A DNA stretch of 48,901 bases from Thermoplasmata archaeon (GTDB lineage: Archaea; Thermoplasmatota; Thermoplasmata; Thermoplasmatales; Thermoplasmataceae), in NCBI GenBank assembly GCA_021794355.1, contig JAJYRA010000035.1, positions 1 through 48,901 on the forward strand, given 5' to 3'. The translations under genes were made by a program, and so were the position numbers. Shown piece after piece: positions 28,410 to 36,323 of this stretch (the stretch's first letter is position 1; every line of letters begins with the position of its first letter). The notes beneath the pieces were generated by a model that worked only from the letters and a program-made list of their open reading frames with translations, was not told the origin of the DNA and did not search any database.

Positions 28410-29251
28410 CTAACAATAGTGTAGGGATTGGTGAGGATTGCACCTTTGAATAATTTTGGCTTTTTCATTCTGATGTGCTCCATGGCCTCTCCGGAATCCA
28501 TTTGGGAATATACCTGGGTCGTTGACAGGTTTGCGTGACCCAGCATTTGCCTTATGGTTTCCAGATCGACTTCATTTCTCCAGAGTGTTTTGGCATAAGT
28601 GTGCCTGCACTTGTGCCAGCTGAAGTCAACGCCAGATCTCTTTCTTATGTCTCCTGCGATGTTCGACATGTAGGCCTCTGTGATTTTCCCCTTTTTGGTT
28701 GTGAAGACGTATGGGGATTGCTGGCGGTTTCTGACCTGGAGGTATTTGTAGATCTCTTCCCTGGTATTGTCGTCCAGGTAGACGTCCCTATCCTTGCCTC
28801 CTTTTCCGTTGATTACGGAGAGATAGCTACTATGGATGTCAATTACCTTCAGGTTGCAGAGCTCCGACCTTCTCAGGCCGGAATTGAGTGCAAGGAGAAT
28901 CATTGCTCTGTCTCTCCTGTCCTCGACTGTCATGATCGGAAAAGAAAGGAGCTTGGTGATCTGTTCCTGGTCGTATGACCTGACCTTATAGCTTCTTCTT
29001 TCCGCCTTGGCGTACATCAACTTGTCTTCGCCTCTAAAGGAAAGCCACCTGTTGAGGTACTTCAGATGTTCATTAATCCGCTTTGGCGGAGTCCCTTCCC
29101 TTCTAAGGCTCCTCAAGAATTCCAGGATGCTTTCCCGATCCTCAAGGTTGGCCTTCCTTCCCAGTGCTTTCAGTTTTCTCACAGTGTCGATCACTGTGTT
29201 CCTGGCATACCTTTCGTATGCCCATTCTTCAAAATCTTCAATATTACTCAT
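28391..29251 (-). CDS. int: Tyrosine-recombinase integrase
   Basis: 286 residues. N-terminal SAM-like core-binding domain (to about 90), then a full catalytic set: Arg127 (GLRRSE), Lys153 (GKGGKDR), His213-Arg216 (HKCRH), His239 (LGHANLS) and Tyr248. The start MSNIEDF (29251) is chosen because GGAGGC precedes it and it overlaps the upstream micro-gene. The frame is open 7 codons further up. The last residues GLEGN and the TGA stop are read from the tRNA-Ala gene, so the tail is defined by the attachment site. In the circle the frame would continue into what is now 41805-41734. Catalyses integration and probably excision. Confidence 0.93.
   Translation of the reverse strand: MSNIEDFEEWAYERYARNTVIDTVRKLKALGRKANLEDRESILEFLRSLRREGTPPKRINEHLKYLNRWLSFRGEDKLMYAKAERRSYKVRSYDQEQITKLLSFPIMTVEDRRDRAMILLALNSGLRRSELCNLKVIDIHSSYLSVINGKGGKDRDVYLDDNTREEIYKYLQVRNRQQSPYVFTTKKGKITEAYMSNIAGDIRKRSGVDFSWHKCRHTYAKTLWRNEVDLETIRQMLGHANLSTTQVYSQMDSGEAMEHIRMKKPKLFKGAILTNPYTIVSGLEGN
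28394..28409. repeat. attL core
   Basis: ATTCCCCTCCAGTCCA, the tRNA-Ala T-arm/acceptor 3' part. Identical to 41806-41821. Confidence 0.93.
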
Positions 29252-29354
29252 CTTCAATTGCCTCCAAAACATCTCGTAGATCCCATTCGTCAGCTTCGGA
29301 TCTGTCGATACCCAGCTCTTCTAACTTTTCATCGAGCTTGTCCCTGTTTGTCAT
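29244..29354 (-). CDS. 36-residue acidic protein
   Basis: Peptide MTNRDKLDEKLEELGIDRSE followed by an acidic helix ending EAIEDE. A strong ribosome site (GGAGGAG) lies 6 bases upstream of the ATG at 29354. Its stop overlaps the integrase start, so translation is coupled. Possibly a recombination-directionality or anti-repressor peptide, but nothing proves it. Confidence 0.6.
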   Translation of the reverse strand: MTNRDKLDEKLEELGIDRSEADEWDLRDVLEAIEDE

Positions 29355-29446
29355 AAAACTCCTCCGATTACCAGGGCGATAACGATTATTCCTAGGCCTG
29401 TGAGAATCATCAGACTCAGGAAAAGATTAGACCTGATTGTTCCCAT
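29351..29446 (-). CDS. 31-residue single-helix membrane peptide
   Basis: Starts MGTIRSNLFLSLMILTGLGI, then a hydrophobic run to VLIGGVL-like end (VIALVIGGVL). One membrane helix. GAGGTGA ribosome site before the ATG at 29446, and the stop shares bases with the next start (ATGA). Unknown role. Confidence 0.6.
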   Translation of the reverse strand: MGTIRSNLFLSLMILTGLGIIVIALVIGGVL

Positions 29447-29447
29447 C

Positions 29448-29879
29448 TTACTTCACCTCAGTTGGGACTGGCCTCTGACATCCGCATCTTCCTGTGGTGC
29501 CTTTTCCCCAGCACCTCAGTACGAACATCCTCGAGTCTCTCTCTGGACCTTCCAAGTACGAAACGAGATGGTTCGATTCGAGTGTTAGAAAGTGCAATTT
29601 GTACTCGAACTCGCTCTCTTCCTCGGAAGACATTTCCCCTTGGGCCTTTATCTTCTTGAATTCTGCCTTTAGGTCGTCCAGCTCCTTTACGTACTCTAGT
29701 ACTCTCGCGCTACCAAGTCTCTTCTTGTCTCCGTCATACTCTACCACGTGTAGCCAGCTGAATCCGGTGGAATATAAACGTATATTAGATTTTGCGTCAT
29801 CTCTCAGGACATAAAGACCCCTTGGTGTCTTTCCTACTGAATGCCCACAATTCTTACAGATTCGGATGTCTTTACCCAT
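29448..29879 (-). CDS. Zinc-ribbon-like protein
   Basis: 143 residues. N-terminal ICKNCGHSVG and C-terminal CWGKGTTGRCGC could form zinc sites. The middle is a charged helical stretch (VKELDDLKAEFKKIKAQGE). Ribosome site GAGGAGG before the ATG. Belongs to the coupled run of early-type small genes. No known family. Confidence 0.7.
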   Translation of the reverse strand: MGKDIRICKNCGHSVGKTPRGLYVLRDDAKSNIRLYSTGFSWLHVVEYDGDKKRLGSARVLEYVKELDDLKAEFKKIKAQGEMSSEEESEFEYKLHFLTLESNHLVSYLEGPERDSRMFVLRCWGKGTTGRCGCQRPVPTEVK

Positions 29880-29989
29880 CAGTCCGCCTCCTCTATTATC
29901 TCAAAAATTTCTTTCTCGGAGATTGTAAACCCGCAGTGCTCCCACACTGCCTTGATTTCTTCAAGTGTTTCCTCCAGGATGGCTATCAT
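29879..29989 (-). CDS. 36-residue helical protein
   Basis: Peptide MIAILEETLEEIKAVWEHCG, then an acidic helix ending IIEEAD. GAGGTTGAA lies before the ATG. The stop TGA overlaps the next ATG. Function unknown. Confidence 0.55.
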   Translation of the reverse strand: MIAILEETLEEIKAVWEHCGFTISEKEIFEIIEEAD

Positions 29990-30051
29990 GCTTCAACCTC
30001 CAGCTTGCACTTTGGGCATCGAAAAGTGCCGTCTTCCCTTTGTTCGCTCAT
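29986..30051 (-). CDS. 21-residue CPKC micro-protein
   Basis: MSEQREDGTFRCPKCKLEVE, one further residue, then a stop. It is linked to its neighbours by ATGA overlaps on both sides. A single CxxC pair suggests zinc binding as a dimer or with a partner. It may alternatively be only a translational-coupling leader. Confidence 0.45.
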   Translation of the reverse strand: MSEQREDGTFRCPKCKLEVEA

Positions 30052-30308
30052 TGAAATCCCTCCAAGGTTTTCTGTTCCTTTTCTCCTATGGGAGTGTGGA
30101 ATTTCTCGTATACGCTCTCGACGTTGTCTGGGTGGTCCTCCTCGATGTGGTTGAGGAGCTCTTGATCCAGGTGGAATCCTTTGGAATCAACATAGAAGGG
30201 ACAGAACGGACAGAGAAGCCTTCTCATGCCATCTGGCATTGGGATGGACCGCATGTGGTCTCCATACCAGTACCTAGGGTGTTTTTCTGTTGGGCTTATG
30301 GTTATCAT
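30048..30308 (-). CDS. C2H2 zinc-finger-like protein
   Basis: 86 residues with CPFCPFYVDSKGFHLDQELLNHIEEDH-like spacing: two cysteines near 33-36, then histidines of HIEEDH, consistent with a C2H2 finger common in archaeal viruses and plasmids. Ribosome site GGAGGC before the ATG at 30308. Likely DNA- or RNA-binding. Confidence 0.75.
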   Translation of the reverse strand: MITISPTEKHPRYWYGDHMRSIPMPDGMRRLLCPFCPFYVDSKGFHLDQELLNHIEEDHPDNVESVYEKFHTPIGEKEQKTLEGFQ

Positions 30309-30442
30309 TGTTTTGCCTCCTTTTCTTTCTTCATTAGCTCACGTATTCTTCCCTGGAGCAGTCCGGAGGCCCTGATTTCTCTGTGCCTTCTCAAAAATTC
30401 AGCCTGCTCGTCGGGAACAGTTAGACTTAGTCTTGTTGACAT
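30305..30442 (-). CDS. Ribbon-helix-helix regulator (45 residues)
   Basis: MSTRLSLTVPDEQAEFLRRH begins a classic RHH: a short beta strand (RLSLTVP), then two helices, ending KKEKEAKQ. The frame is open 29 codons upstream, but the ATG at 30442 starts the fold and lies after a TATATATA box (about 30464-30472), as in leaderless genes. First gene of the leftward early operon and a candidate repressor of the divergent promoters. Confidence 0.78.
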   Translation of the reverse strand: MSTRLSLTVPDEQAEFLRRHREIRASGLLQGRIRELMKKEKEAKQ

Positions 30443-30549
30443 CAAGTTATATAATGTGATATCATATATATAGTATCGCTTTTCACAATCGGATACGGTT
30501 GGTAGATTAATATTGGCTTCATCTTTCACTATTTATATTGTGATATTGG
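30443..30549. promoter_or_regulatory. Divergent promoter and operator region of the element
   Basis: The 107 bases between the RHH gene (left) and the winged-helix gene (right). The 8-mer TGTGATAT occurs at 30455-30462 and 30539-30546, each just upstream of a start codon. TCACA at 30483-30487 is an inverted half-site of the first. TATA-like boxes occur in both directions. This layout suits a two-regulator switch. Confidence 0.65.
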
Positions 30550-31101
30550 ATGATAGACATCTCGAAGTATGGAAAGAACGCAGGAAAGATACTCGGCTAT
30601 ATTTACTCGCATGGAAAAATCCACATTACAGACCTTAGAAGTGTTGTCTCTAGTCCCAGTACTTACACCAGGGCAATTGGCCTCATGGAAAGTGATGGCA
30701 TTGTGGAAGTCGAAACAAAGGTAATAGGAAGGGTGGCTAAATTTGTCAGCCTTACAGAGAAGGGAAGGGAAATATGTCAGAAGCTGGTTGATCCAGAGGA
30801 GCGAGCTTACGAGATTCCGGCAGATTTCCAGGGGGAATTTAAGAGCCTCTCGGCGATGGTCCACTTCAATGTTAAAGACGATCATATAGCGATCTCAGAG
30901 CATAATTATGATGGATCTGGAAAGTATAGGATTGTTTACGTTTACACCAAACCGAATGGGCACAATGTCATGAGGCTATGGTGCGATGTTGATCAGACAT
31001 TCGACTGTGTTCATACCAGGTTCGCATGGACGCTGCCAGATGTCCAGGCAATGGTGGAAAGAGTCTACGCAGACAGGGTGGTGAAGAAAAATGAACTCTA
31101 G
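30550..31101 (+). CDS. MarR-like winged-helix regulator
   Basis: 183 residues. The N-terminal winged helix (KILGYIYSHGKIHITDLRSV, then YTRAIGLMESDGIVEVE and a wing VAKFVSLTEKG) resembles MarR/ArsR types. The C-terminal 90 residues (FQGEFKSLSAMVHFNVKD) form an unrecognised domain that could sense a ligand or dimerise. Overlaps the next gene by 11 bases. Start at 30550 just after the operator repeat. Confidence 0.78.
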   Translation: MIDISKYGKNAGKILGYIYSHGKIHITDLRSVVSSPSTYTRAIGLMESDGIVEVETKVIGRVAKFVSLTEKGREICQKLVDPEERAYEIPADFQGEFKSLSAMVHFNVKDDHIAISEHNYDGSGKYRIVYVYTKPNGHNVMRLWCDVDQTFDCVHTRFAWTLPDVQAMVERVYADRVVKKNEL

Positions 31102-32041
31102 GAGAAAATTAGTTTTTGGGATGGTCGCTATTATTCTTGGGATCCTTTCTCTTTTGTTAGGAGCGGTTCTCTTTATCAGAAGTACTGGAATCGACGCTTT
31201 GTTTTATACTTCTGTGCGTGAGGTCAGGTTCACGTTCTTCCTTGGACTGCTCTTTATTTCGTGGGGGCTCGGTTGGTTAATTACTGGCATTTCTTTCCTT
31301 GTATTAGGTCTGAGAAATTTTTCCTTTGATTCAAGGAAGCCTCTTGTAGTTGGGATAGCCCTCCTTGTTGTGTTTTCTGCTCTTTCCGGTGGTGTTCTTG
31401 TTGCTGTGTCTCCTCCGTCGCCTTCCGTATCTCTTTCCGTTCACGATCCAGAAAATTATACTGAGTCGGGTTCCTCTGTTAGCTTTCCAGCCTATGTGAA
31501 CGTGACTACATCGAGAGCTGCTGATATGAACATCAGTTATGTTTCTTCGTCTGTGGTGCACATTGGGAGTTGTTCAATTGCTTCTGGAACTCATGAGCTG
31601 GTGGTTCCCCTTAACGGCTTCTCACTCCCTGCTGGGAAGGGAAAATTAGAGTTTGAGGTAGTATCTCTTTCTGTTTCTAAAATTTTCTATGTGAATTATA
31701 CTGTTTATCCCCCTCTTTCAGCAAATTTTAGTGGTCCTACTTCCGTGAGCGATGCGAATGGTCCAGTTTGTGTGGTTTATTCTTCGACTTATAACGGATA
31801 TGCACCGGACAACTATTCTTGGAGTCCTGGAGCCTTTTATGTGGGGAATGTCCAGGAGATTTCCTATAACCCATACTCTCAGGACCTCCATATCACTTTC
31901 TTTCTCAATAAGTCTGTTTCTGATCCCTTTGGCTATAACTACACACTCTACATATCTTTGACCGTTTCTAATATTTTTGGAGAATCATACGCTATGGGAG
32001 GTTATGGCTATGATCCTATTTCTATTACTGGTCAGAATTAA
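31091..32041 (+). CDS. Membrane protein with large exterior domain
   Basis: 316 residues. Three or four hydrophobic helices (about 8-30, 48-74, 84-106), then about 200 residues of Ser/Thr/Asn-rich beta-like sequence with many N-glycosylation sequons, predicted outside the cell. It is the only membrane gene on the plus strand and is coupled to the regulator. It may modify the host surface (superinfection exclusion) or be a receptor; both are guesses. A poly-T stretch at 32050-32056 may terminate the transcript. Confidence 0.7.
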   Translation: MNSRRKLVFGMVAIILGILSLLLGAVLFIRSTGIDALFYTSVREVRFTFFLGLLFISWGLGWLITGISFLVLGLRNFSFDSRKPLVVGIALLVVFSALSGGVLVAVSPPSPSVSLSVHDPENYTESGSSVSFPAYVNVTTSRAADMNISYVSSSVVHIGSCSIASGTHELVVPLNGFSLPAGKGKLEFEVVSLSVSKIFYVNYTVYPPLSANFSGPTSVSDANGPVCVVYSSTYNGYAPDNYSWSPGAFYVGNVQEISYNPYSQDLHITFFLNKSVSDPFGYNYTLYISLTVSNIFGESYAMGGYGYDPISITGQN

Positions 32042-32060
32042 AAAAGATTTTTTATTCTTC
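32042..32060 (+). terminator. Probable poly-T terminator
   Basis: Directly after the stop: AAAAAAGATTTTTTATTC. T-rich end as in archaeal termination. Confidence 0.5.
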
Positions 32061-32127
32061 TATATAAATGTAGATGGAACTCAATTCCAGACACGGGAAT
32101 TAAGTTCTGTTCCATGCTTCCTCCCTC

Positions 32128-32400
32128 CTAGTGTTCTTCATTCCATTTTAGAATACTGTGGATCTTCTCCCGAATCTTTTCCCTGCGTTTGTTGAATGCC
32201 TCCAGAGCTGCGAGTTTGAGATCTGTTTCTGATCTTCCGTATTCTCTGTCAGCTTTCGCTATGGCCTGCTTTTCCTTTGCTTCGGATTCTTTTTCAGTGA
32301 ATCCGAGCTTCTTCAAGGATCCTGGATGCTTTATCTTGATCTGCTTCTTGAGATCCTTGTTTTCCTGTTTCAGTTTTGCGATTTTTGTTTTCTTACTCAT
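32128..32400 (-). CDS. Charged coiled-coil protein
   Basis: 90 residues, nearly all charged helix (KIAKLKQENKDLKKQIKIK at the start, AFNKRREKIREKIHSILKW at the end). Likely a coiled coil or nucleic-acid binder. It lies at the end of the leftward structural block, 125 bases after the ATPase stop, with TATA-like TATATTTTTCAC on its upstream side read leftward. Unknown function. Confidence 0.65.
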   Translation of the reverse strand: MSKKTKIAKLKQENKDLKKQIKIKHPGSLKKLGFTEKESEAKEKQAIAKADREYGRSETDLKLAALEAFNKRREKIREKIHSILKWNEEH

Positions 32401-32525
32401 TTATATCACCTTTTTAGATCTATATTTTTCACTCCCTGAAATCCTGAAATTCCCCCGCTTTCTGAAAATCAGGTTTTCTCCATGTACTTTGGGTCTTGAA
32501 TTAATTAAGGGAGGGGAGGGGGATG

Positions 32526-33440
32526 TCATGGGACTTCCTCGATTTCCACCGTGGGAGGTTTGGTTTTCCCCTTTTTCTTGCTCTTATTCGAGGAGATCTC
32601 AGAGATTATGTCCTGAGGCAGGATGGATTTGAGATATTGCCATGTCCTCTGGTCCATTCTCTCCTGGTATTCGCCTGGGGTGCCCAGGGAGTATGATACC
32701 AGGGACTTTGGATACTGGGAGTCGGGGATATGCAGCTGTACGTCTGCGAACCTGTCCCCTTGCTCCACTATGATATGCCCTGGCTCAAGGTGGGACAGCA
32801 GTCCTTTCCTCACCCTCTTTGTGTGTATGGCCTGTGCTCCGTGCATGTATATGATCCCTTGCCACTTGCCGATCCAGTCCCAATGGATATCTCTGGGCTC
32901 GTGGATGGATGCCATCAACTCCGTGTTGGATCTTCTCATGTCTCTGAATACTGAGCTGACCTGCGGCATGATGAAGTAGTAGGGGCCGTAGCTCTGGCTT
33001 GGGAATGTGTCCTTTAATTCGTCGTAGATCATTGTTGCCCAGTTGAACTGCTTCCTCTCATTCAGGAAGTGCCAGAATGCCAGCCAGAAGAGAGCATCCC
33101 ATGGCTTAGTCATTGTTGGCTCAATGATGATATTCAGACCTTTCTGCAGCTTCCTCATGATGTCAGCGGGACCTGAATATTCATGTAGTTCGTCCTCGAC
33201 TTTCAAGGAGAAGTTGACGTTGCTGTCTTTGGGTATGAGTATCTTCCTTTTACCTTCCAGGAGGTGCCACTGGTCCCTGTTAGGCCTAGCCCTCCAGATG
33301 ACACAGTGCCCCTTGTCCATTGCCTGATGTGCGTATGCCCTCATTACTGTAGTTTTGCCTGATCCCATTCTCCCCTGGATGAGTATCTGATTTGCCCCGT
33401 TCACTTCCTTGGATGAAAACATTTCCTGAAGCAGGCTCAT
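32526..33440 (-). CDS. P-loop ATPase (HerA/FtsK-like, packaging or virion type)
   Basis: 304 residues. Walker A GRMGSGKTT (23-31), Walker B ATMIYDE (135-141), then a sensor-like MASIHEPRD (176-184). The short C-terminal KKKGKTK tail is basic. Resembles viral genome-handling ATPases, such as the NTPase at the end of pleolipovirus structural operons. The frame is open to 33710 but the upstream part is an artefact: the ATG at 33440 has GGAGG and overlaps the preceding stop. Last gene of a coupled chain. Confidence 0.8.
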   Translation of the reverse strand: MSLLQEMFSSKEVNGANQILIQGRMGSGKTTVMRAYAHQAMDKGHCVIWRARPNRDQWHLLEGKRKILIPKDSNVNFSLKVEDELHEYSGPADIMRKLQKGLNIIIEPTMTKPWDALFWLAFWHFLNERKQFNWATMIYDELKDTFPSQSYGPYYFIMPQVSSVFRDMRRSNTELMASIHEPRDIHWDWIGKWQGIIYMHGAQAIHTKRVRKGLLSHLEPGHIIVEQGDRFADVQLHIPDSQYPKSLVSYSLGTPGEYQERMDQRTWQYLKSILPQDIISEISSNKSKKKGKTKPPTVEIEEVP

Positions 33441-33832
33441 TTTCCACCTCCGAATAAATCTCCTTCTTCGTGGTTCACTCCTCCTCCTGTCTGGCCTGAT
33501 GAGTTTTCCTTTGCCCTCCCGCTGAAGAATCTCTGAGGCATTGGAAATACTGACCTGATGAGATACTGCGCTACCTTCTCCCTGAAGAACTGCTTGTATG
33601 CTTTCCCATCGTCCTTGTACATTTCTTCGAGGAATGGCTGCGTTAACTGCTTGATTGATTTGACTGGTTCCTCCTGCCCGAAGCAGGCATGGAGAGTCCT
33701 CTGTTCCCAATCGATGAATTCCAGCGTTGTGTGGAATCCTTTGAGCAGCTCCTCAATCAGATTTTTCTGGATCTCTCCAAGACTGGAATAGCCTGGGAGG
33801 TTCCCTACTTCACTCTTCCTTTCCTTTGTCAT
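33437..33832 (-). CDS. Unknown protein of the structural block
   Basis: 131 residues, soluble, with a helical middle (EIQKNLIEELLKGF; FLEEMYKDDGKAYKQFF) and a Gly/Glu-rich tail GDLFGGGK. GGAGGAAAAAG lies before the ATG. Overlaps both neighbours (23 and 4 bases). Possibly an adaptor between the membrane protein and the ATPase. Confidence 0.7.
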   Translation of the reverse strand: MTKERKSEVGNLPGYSSLGEIQKNLIEELLKGFHTTLEFIDWEQRTLHACFGQEEPVKSIKQLTQPFLEEMYKDDGKAYKQFFREKVAQYLIRSVFPMPQRFFSGRAKENSSGQTGGGVNHEEGDLFGGGK

Positions 33833-35234
33833 CTTTTTCCTCCTTCTTCTTTTCCTTCTTTTCTGGCTTCTCTGTCTCTCCTCCCTTGTGGTATTCGAAC
33901 TTCTTTCCGAATATCATCTCGGTTATGTCGTTGATTTCCTTTCCTTCGTACTTGACCCTTCCATTCTCAAGGCGTATCTTGTAGTCTCTGTTTTCCCTGC
34001 GCAGATCGTTGTTCTCTTCTGCGAACTCGAGGACTGTCTTGCTCTCAGAATAGAATTGTGCTGCTTCTTTCTGTGCGTGGGCACTCAGCGGGATGTAATA
34101 TTCTGATATTTTGCCTGACTTTTTTTGGAAGTGTTTTCGTGCCAACGGAGGCAGTCGCTTCAGCTCTGGGAAGTCCTTGCAGAAGTACAAGTTTGTAAGG
34201 TTCTCTTCGTTTGGCTTTATTGGGATCCCTTCCGGCTTAGTTAGTGATCCACTGAAGCTCATTGGGATGTGCCTGAAGATTCTTTTGATTGCCTCAATTC
34301 TTCCTGGTCTGAGATATTCCCATGTTCCGTCGAAGTTGTTTCTTGTGACTCTCGGGAACGCGACATCCCATTCCTGTTCTCCTTCTTGGGGGGATCCGGT
34401 GATGATCAGGAATAGCTTTGACCAGTTCTGGGGCCAGAGTTCTAGCATGGCCAAGCTGGCGAAGACATAGAAAGGAATTAGCCAGTCATACCACGCTAGA
34501 TATGCGAGCTGGTAATAGGCGCTGAAGATAAGGACTCCCATTGCTATGAGCAGGAAAAACAAGATCACGAACCAGCCGAGTTTTCCGAACGCAGGCCAGT
34601 ATTTCATTCTTCGAAGCAGTAGGGATGCTGTTGCGCTCCCAAGGAAGAAAACAACTACTCCCATTAGGGTGTATCCCAGGGCAATTCCTAAGTTGCCTAA
34701 ACTGGAGAATATGACCGGAATAAGATCTGGGCTTGTCTTGTGCATGAACACAAAGGAAGTGTTGTCGATTGTCAGGGTAACGTATTGAGTCCGGGAACTG
34801 CTTGGAATTGTGATTAAAGTTTCCTGGAAAGATCTCGTTTGGACAGCCATGGATGAATTGAATTTTTGAGGATTGTATGGGACTACTATTTTTGACGTGT
34901 AGGACTGGTTTTTCCCCACTGTGATGGTTTGATTTTCTGTTATGTATTTTGAGAATTGTTCTCCCTGAATCGAGAGATTTCCTGCATGTGGGCTATAAAT
35001 TTCCAGGCATACCTGGTTAACGGGTACTGTTGTGCCAGAGTGAATTATTGTCGTTCCTGTGGGGCTTGAGTAATAGAGGACTCCCACATCTCCGTTAGGC
35101 AGCACTTTGCCAACGAATTCCAGCGTATTTGGACTCATTGTTTGTTGTTTTTCCTGGTGACCGGCTGGAATGGATACCAGGATTGATACGGATATGAGAA
35201 TTAGGATTAGAGGGAGTATATTCTTGATCTTCAT
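33810..35234 (-). CDS. Large membrane protein with signal, ectodomain and long cytoplasmic tail
   Basis: 474 residues. Signal sequence (PLILILISVSILVS), beta-like ectodomain of about 150 residues with sequons, three membrane helices (about 170-205, 222-245, 248-268), then a cytoplasmic domain with a coiled coil (EENNDLRRENRDYKIRLE) and a Lys/Glu-rich end. Position between small membrane proteins and the ATPase suggests a virion or assembly component. No known family recognised. Confidence 0.75.
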   Translation of the reverse strand: MKIKNILPLILILISVSILVSIPAGHQEKQQTMSPNTLEFVGKVLPNGDVGVLYYSSPTGTTIIHSGTTVPVNQVCLEIYSPHAGNLSIQGEQFSKYITENQTITVGKNQSYTSKIVVPYNPQKFNSSMAVQTRSFQETLITIPSSSRTQYVTLTIDNTSFVFMHKTSPDLIPVIFSSLGNLGIALGYTLMGVVVFFLGSATASLLLRRMKYWPAFGKLGWFVILFFLLIAMGVLIFSAYYQLAYLAWYDWLIPFYVFASLAMLELWPQNWSKLFLIITGSPQEGEQEWDVAFPRVTRNNFDGTWEYLRPGRIEAIKRIFRHIPMSFSGSLTKPEGIPIKPNEENLTNLYFCKDFPELKRLPPLARKHFQKKSGKISEYYIPLSAHAQKEAAQFYSESKTVLEFAEENNDLRRENRDYKIRLENGRVKYEGKEINDITEMIFGKKFEYHKGGETEKPEKKEKKKEEKDDKGKEE

Positions 35235-35611
35235 TTTCTCGACCTCTGGGCTTTCTTTCCTGCCTTTTTGGTTGCTTTCTCCCTGACTCTGGATCTGGTC
35301 TGTTCCATCTTGATGTTTTTCTTTTCTTCCCTGGCTGCTTGGATATAGTCAGCACGGATTGAGAAATATGCCATAATGATTAGGAGCAGGAATGCCAGGA
35401 GCGAGTACAAGTATAGATGAAGGTAAAGCAGTAGAGCGAATACCACTGCTGTTATTCCTACTCCGATATATCCGTGTTTTTCTCCAGCTCTTTTGAGTCC
35501 TTCGCGGAGAATAAGGTAAATGAGAATGATTACCAGGGCTATGACAAGGTAATGGGCTGAGGCAAGATATGATAGGATAGTTTGGCCTATTCCCGCTAAT
35601 GTGAATGTCAT
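35231..35611 (-). CDS. Small multi-helix membrane protein (126 residues)
   Basis: Starts MTFTLAGIGQTILSYLASAH. Two or three hydrophobic helices follow, then a very basic tail (EKATKKAGKKAQRSRK) that could bind DNA. The ATG at 35611 is preferred to the longer open frame because AGGTG lies before it and the coupled ATGA fits the previous stop. Candidate virion membrane protein contacting the genome. Confidence 0.72.
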   Translation of the reverse strand: MTFTLAGIGQTILSYLASAHYLVIALVIILIYLILREGLKRAGEKHGYIGVGITAVVFALLLYLHLYLYSLLAFLLLIIMAYFSIRADYIQAAREEKKNIKMEQTRSRVREKATKKAGKKAQRSRK

Positions 35612-35862
35612 TGCCTTGCACCTCTTTTCCTGCTTCTTCTTTTTGGTTTCCTGGTTGCCCCTATTACTAATGCGATTACGCCAAGGAGTGCTAAGAAGTC
35701 CACAAGGTCGTAGGACCATAGGGGGAGATAGGAAACCCATTCAGCCCACCATGGGGTTGCAACTCCAAAGAAGGGAGCTGAGAAATAGGCATTTTCTAGG
35801 ACTGCTATAATTCCATAGATTGCGAGGAATGTTCCTGCTATGACAAGGTATTTCTTTTCCAT
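35608..35862 (-). CDS. Small two-helix membrane protein (84 residues)
   Basis: MEKKYLVIAGTFLAIYGIIA, then a Trp-rich loop (TPWWAEWVSYLPLWSYD), a second helix and a basic end RKPKRRSRKRGARQ. Start chosen at 35862 with GGAGG upstream; longer frame ignored. Part of the coupled membrane block. Confidence 0.72.
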   Translation of the reverse strand: MEKKYLVIAGTFLAIYGIIAVLENAYFSAPFFGVATPWWAEWVSYLPLWSYDLVDFLALLGVIALVIGATRKPKRRSRKRGARQ

Positions 35863-35864
35863 CG

Positions 35865-36323
35865 TTAGGCCTCCTGTACTATGAGCTGGATCCCTTTGAT
35901 TAGAACTAATCCTATTCCAATTGATACTACTAGTATTATTCCGATTGCAAGACTCAGGGCGATTGGAGAGGCTATGCCCATAGAGATGATGTGGTCCTCC
36001 ATCCAGATCACTATGCCGTCTGGGAGTGCGAAAATGAGCCCGACTATGATGGCTACGCCTTTCATGAGGACTCCTACTATTTCCCCCATAACCCATTCTA
36101 CAACGTGAATTACTGGATAGATAATTAAATTGAAAAACCAATTCATAAAAAGAGATGTGGTGAAGTTGCCCATGTATGATTGTGCCTGGCCTCCCAGCTT
36201 CTCTGCTTCTGTTATTCCTGTTGTCCCTGCTCCGATGACTGACTTGTATACTGTGCTGAATCCTCCGTAGATGTCGCTTCCGAGGGAGGCAGCTCCCCCT
36301 GAAAGCCATGACCACCAGCTCAT
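35865..36323 (-). CDS. Membrane protein (152 residues)
   Basis: MSWWSWLSGGAASLGSDIYG, then about three hydrophobic helices, ending IGLVLIKGIQLIVQEA. Start at 36323 with GGAGGAC upstream, overlapping the previous stop. Amphipathic N-terminus. Unknown family. Confidence 0.7.
   Translation of the reverse strand: MSWWSWLSGGAASLGSDIYGGFSTVYKSVIGAGTTGITEAEKLGGQAQSYMGNFTTSLFMNWFFNLIIYPVIHVVEWVMGEIVGVLMKGVAIIVGLIFALPDGIVIWMEDHIISMGIASPIALSLAIGIILVVSIGIGLVLIKGIQLIVQEA

Noticed and set aside
33441-33710. Upstream extension of the P-loop ATPase frame
   Set aside because: It overlaps the 131-residue gene in another frame, and the ATG at 33440 has the ribosome site and the coupled overlap.
35612-36315. 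Long N-terminal extensions of the small membrane proteins (frames to 35740 and 36315)
   Set aside because: The extensions are Arg/His/Pro-rich and lie out of frame over neighbouring real genes. Internal ATGs have good ribosome sites.
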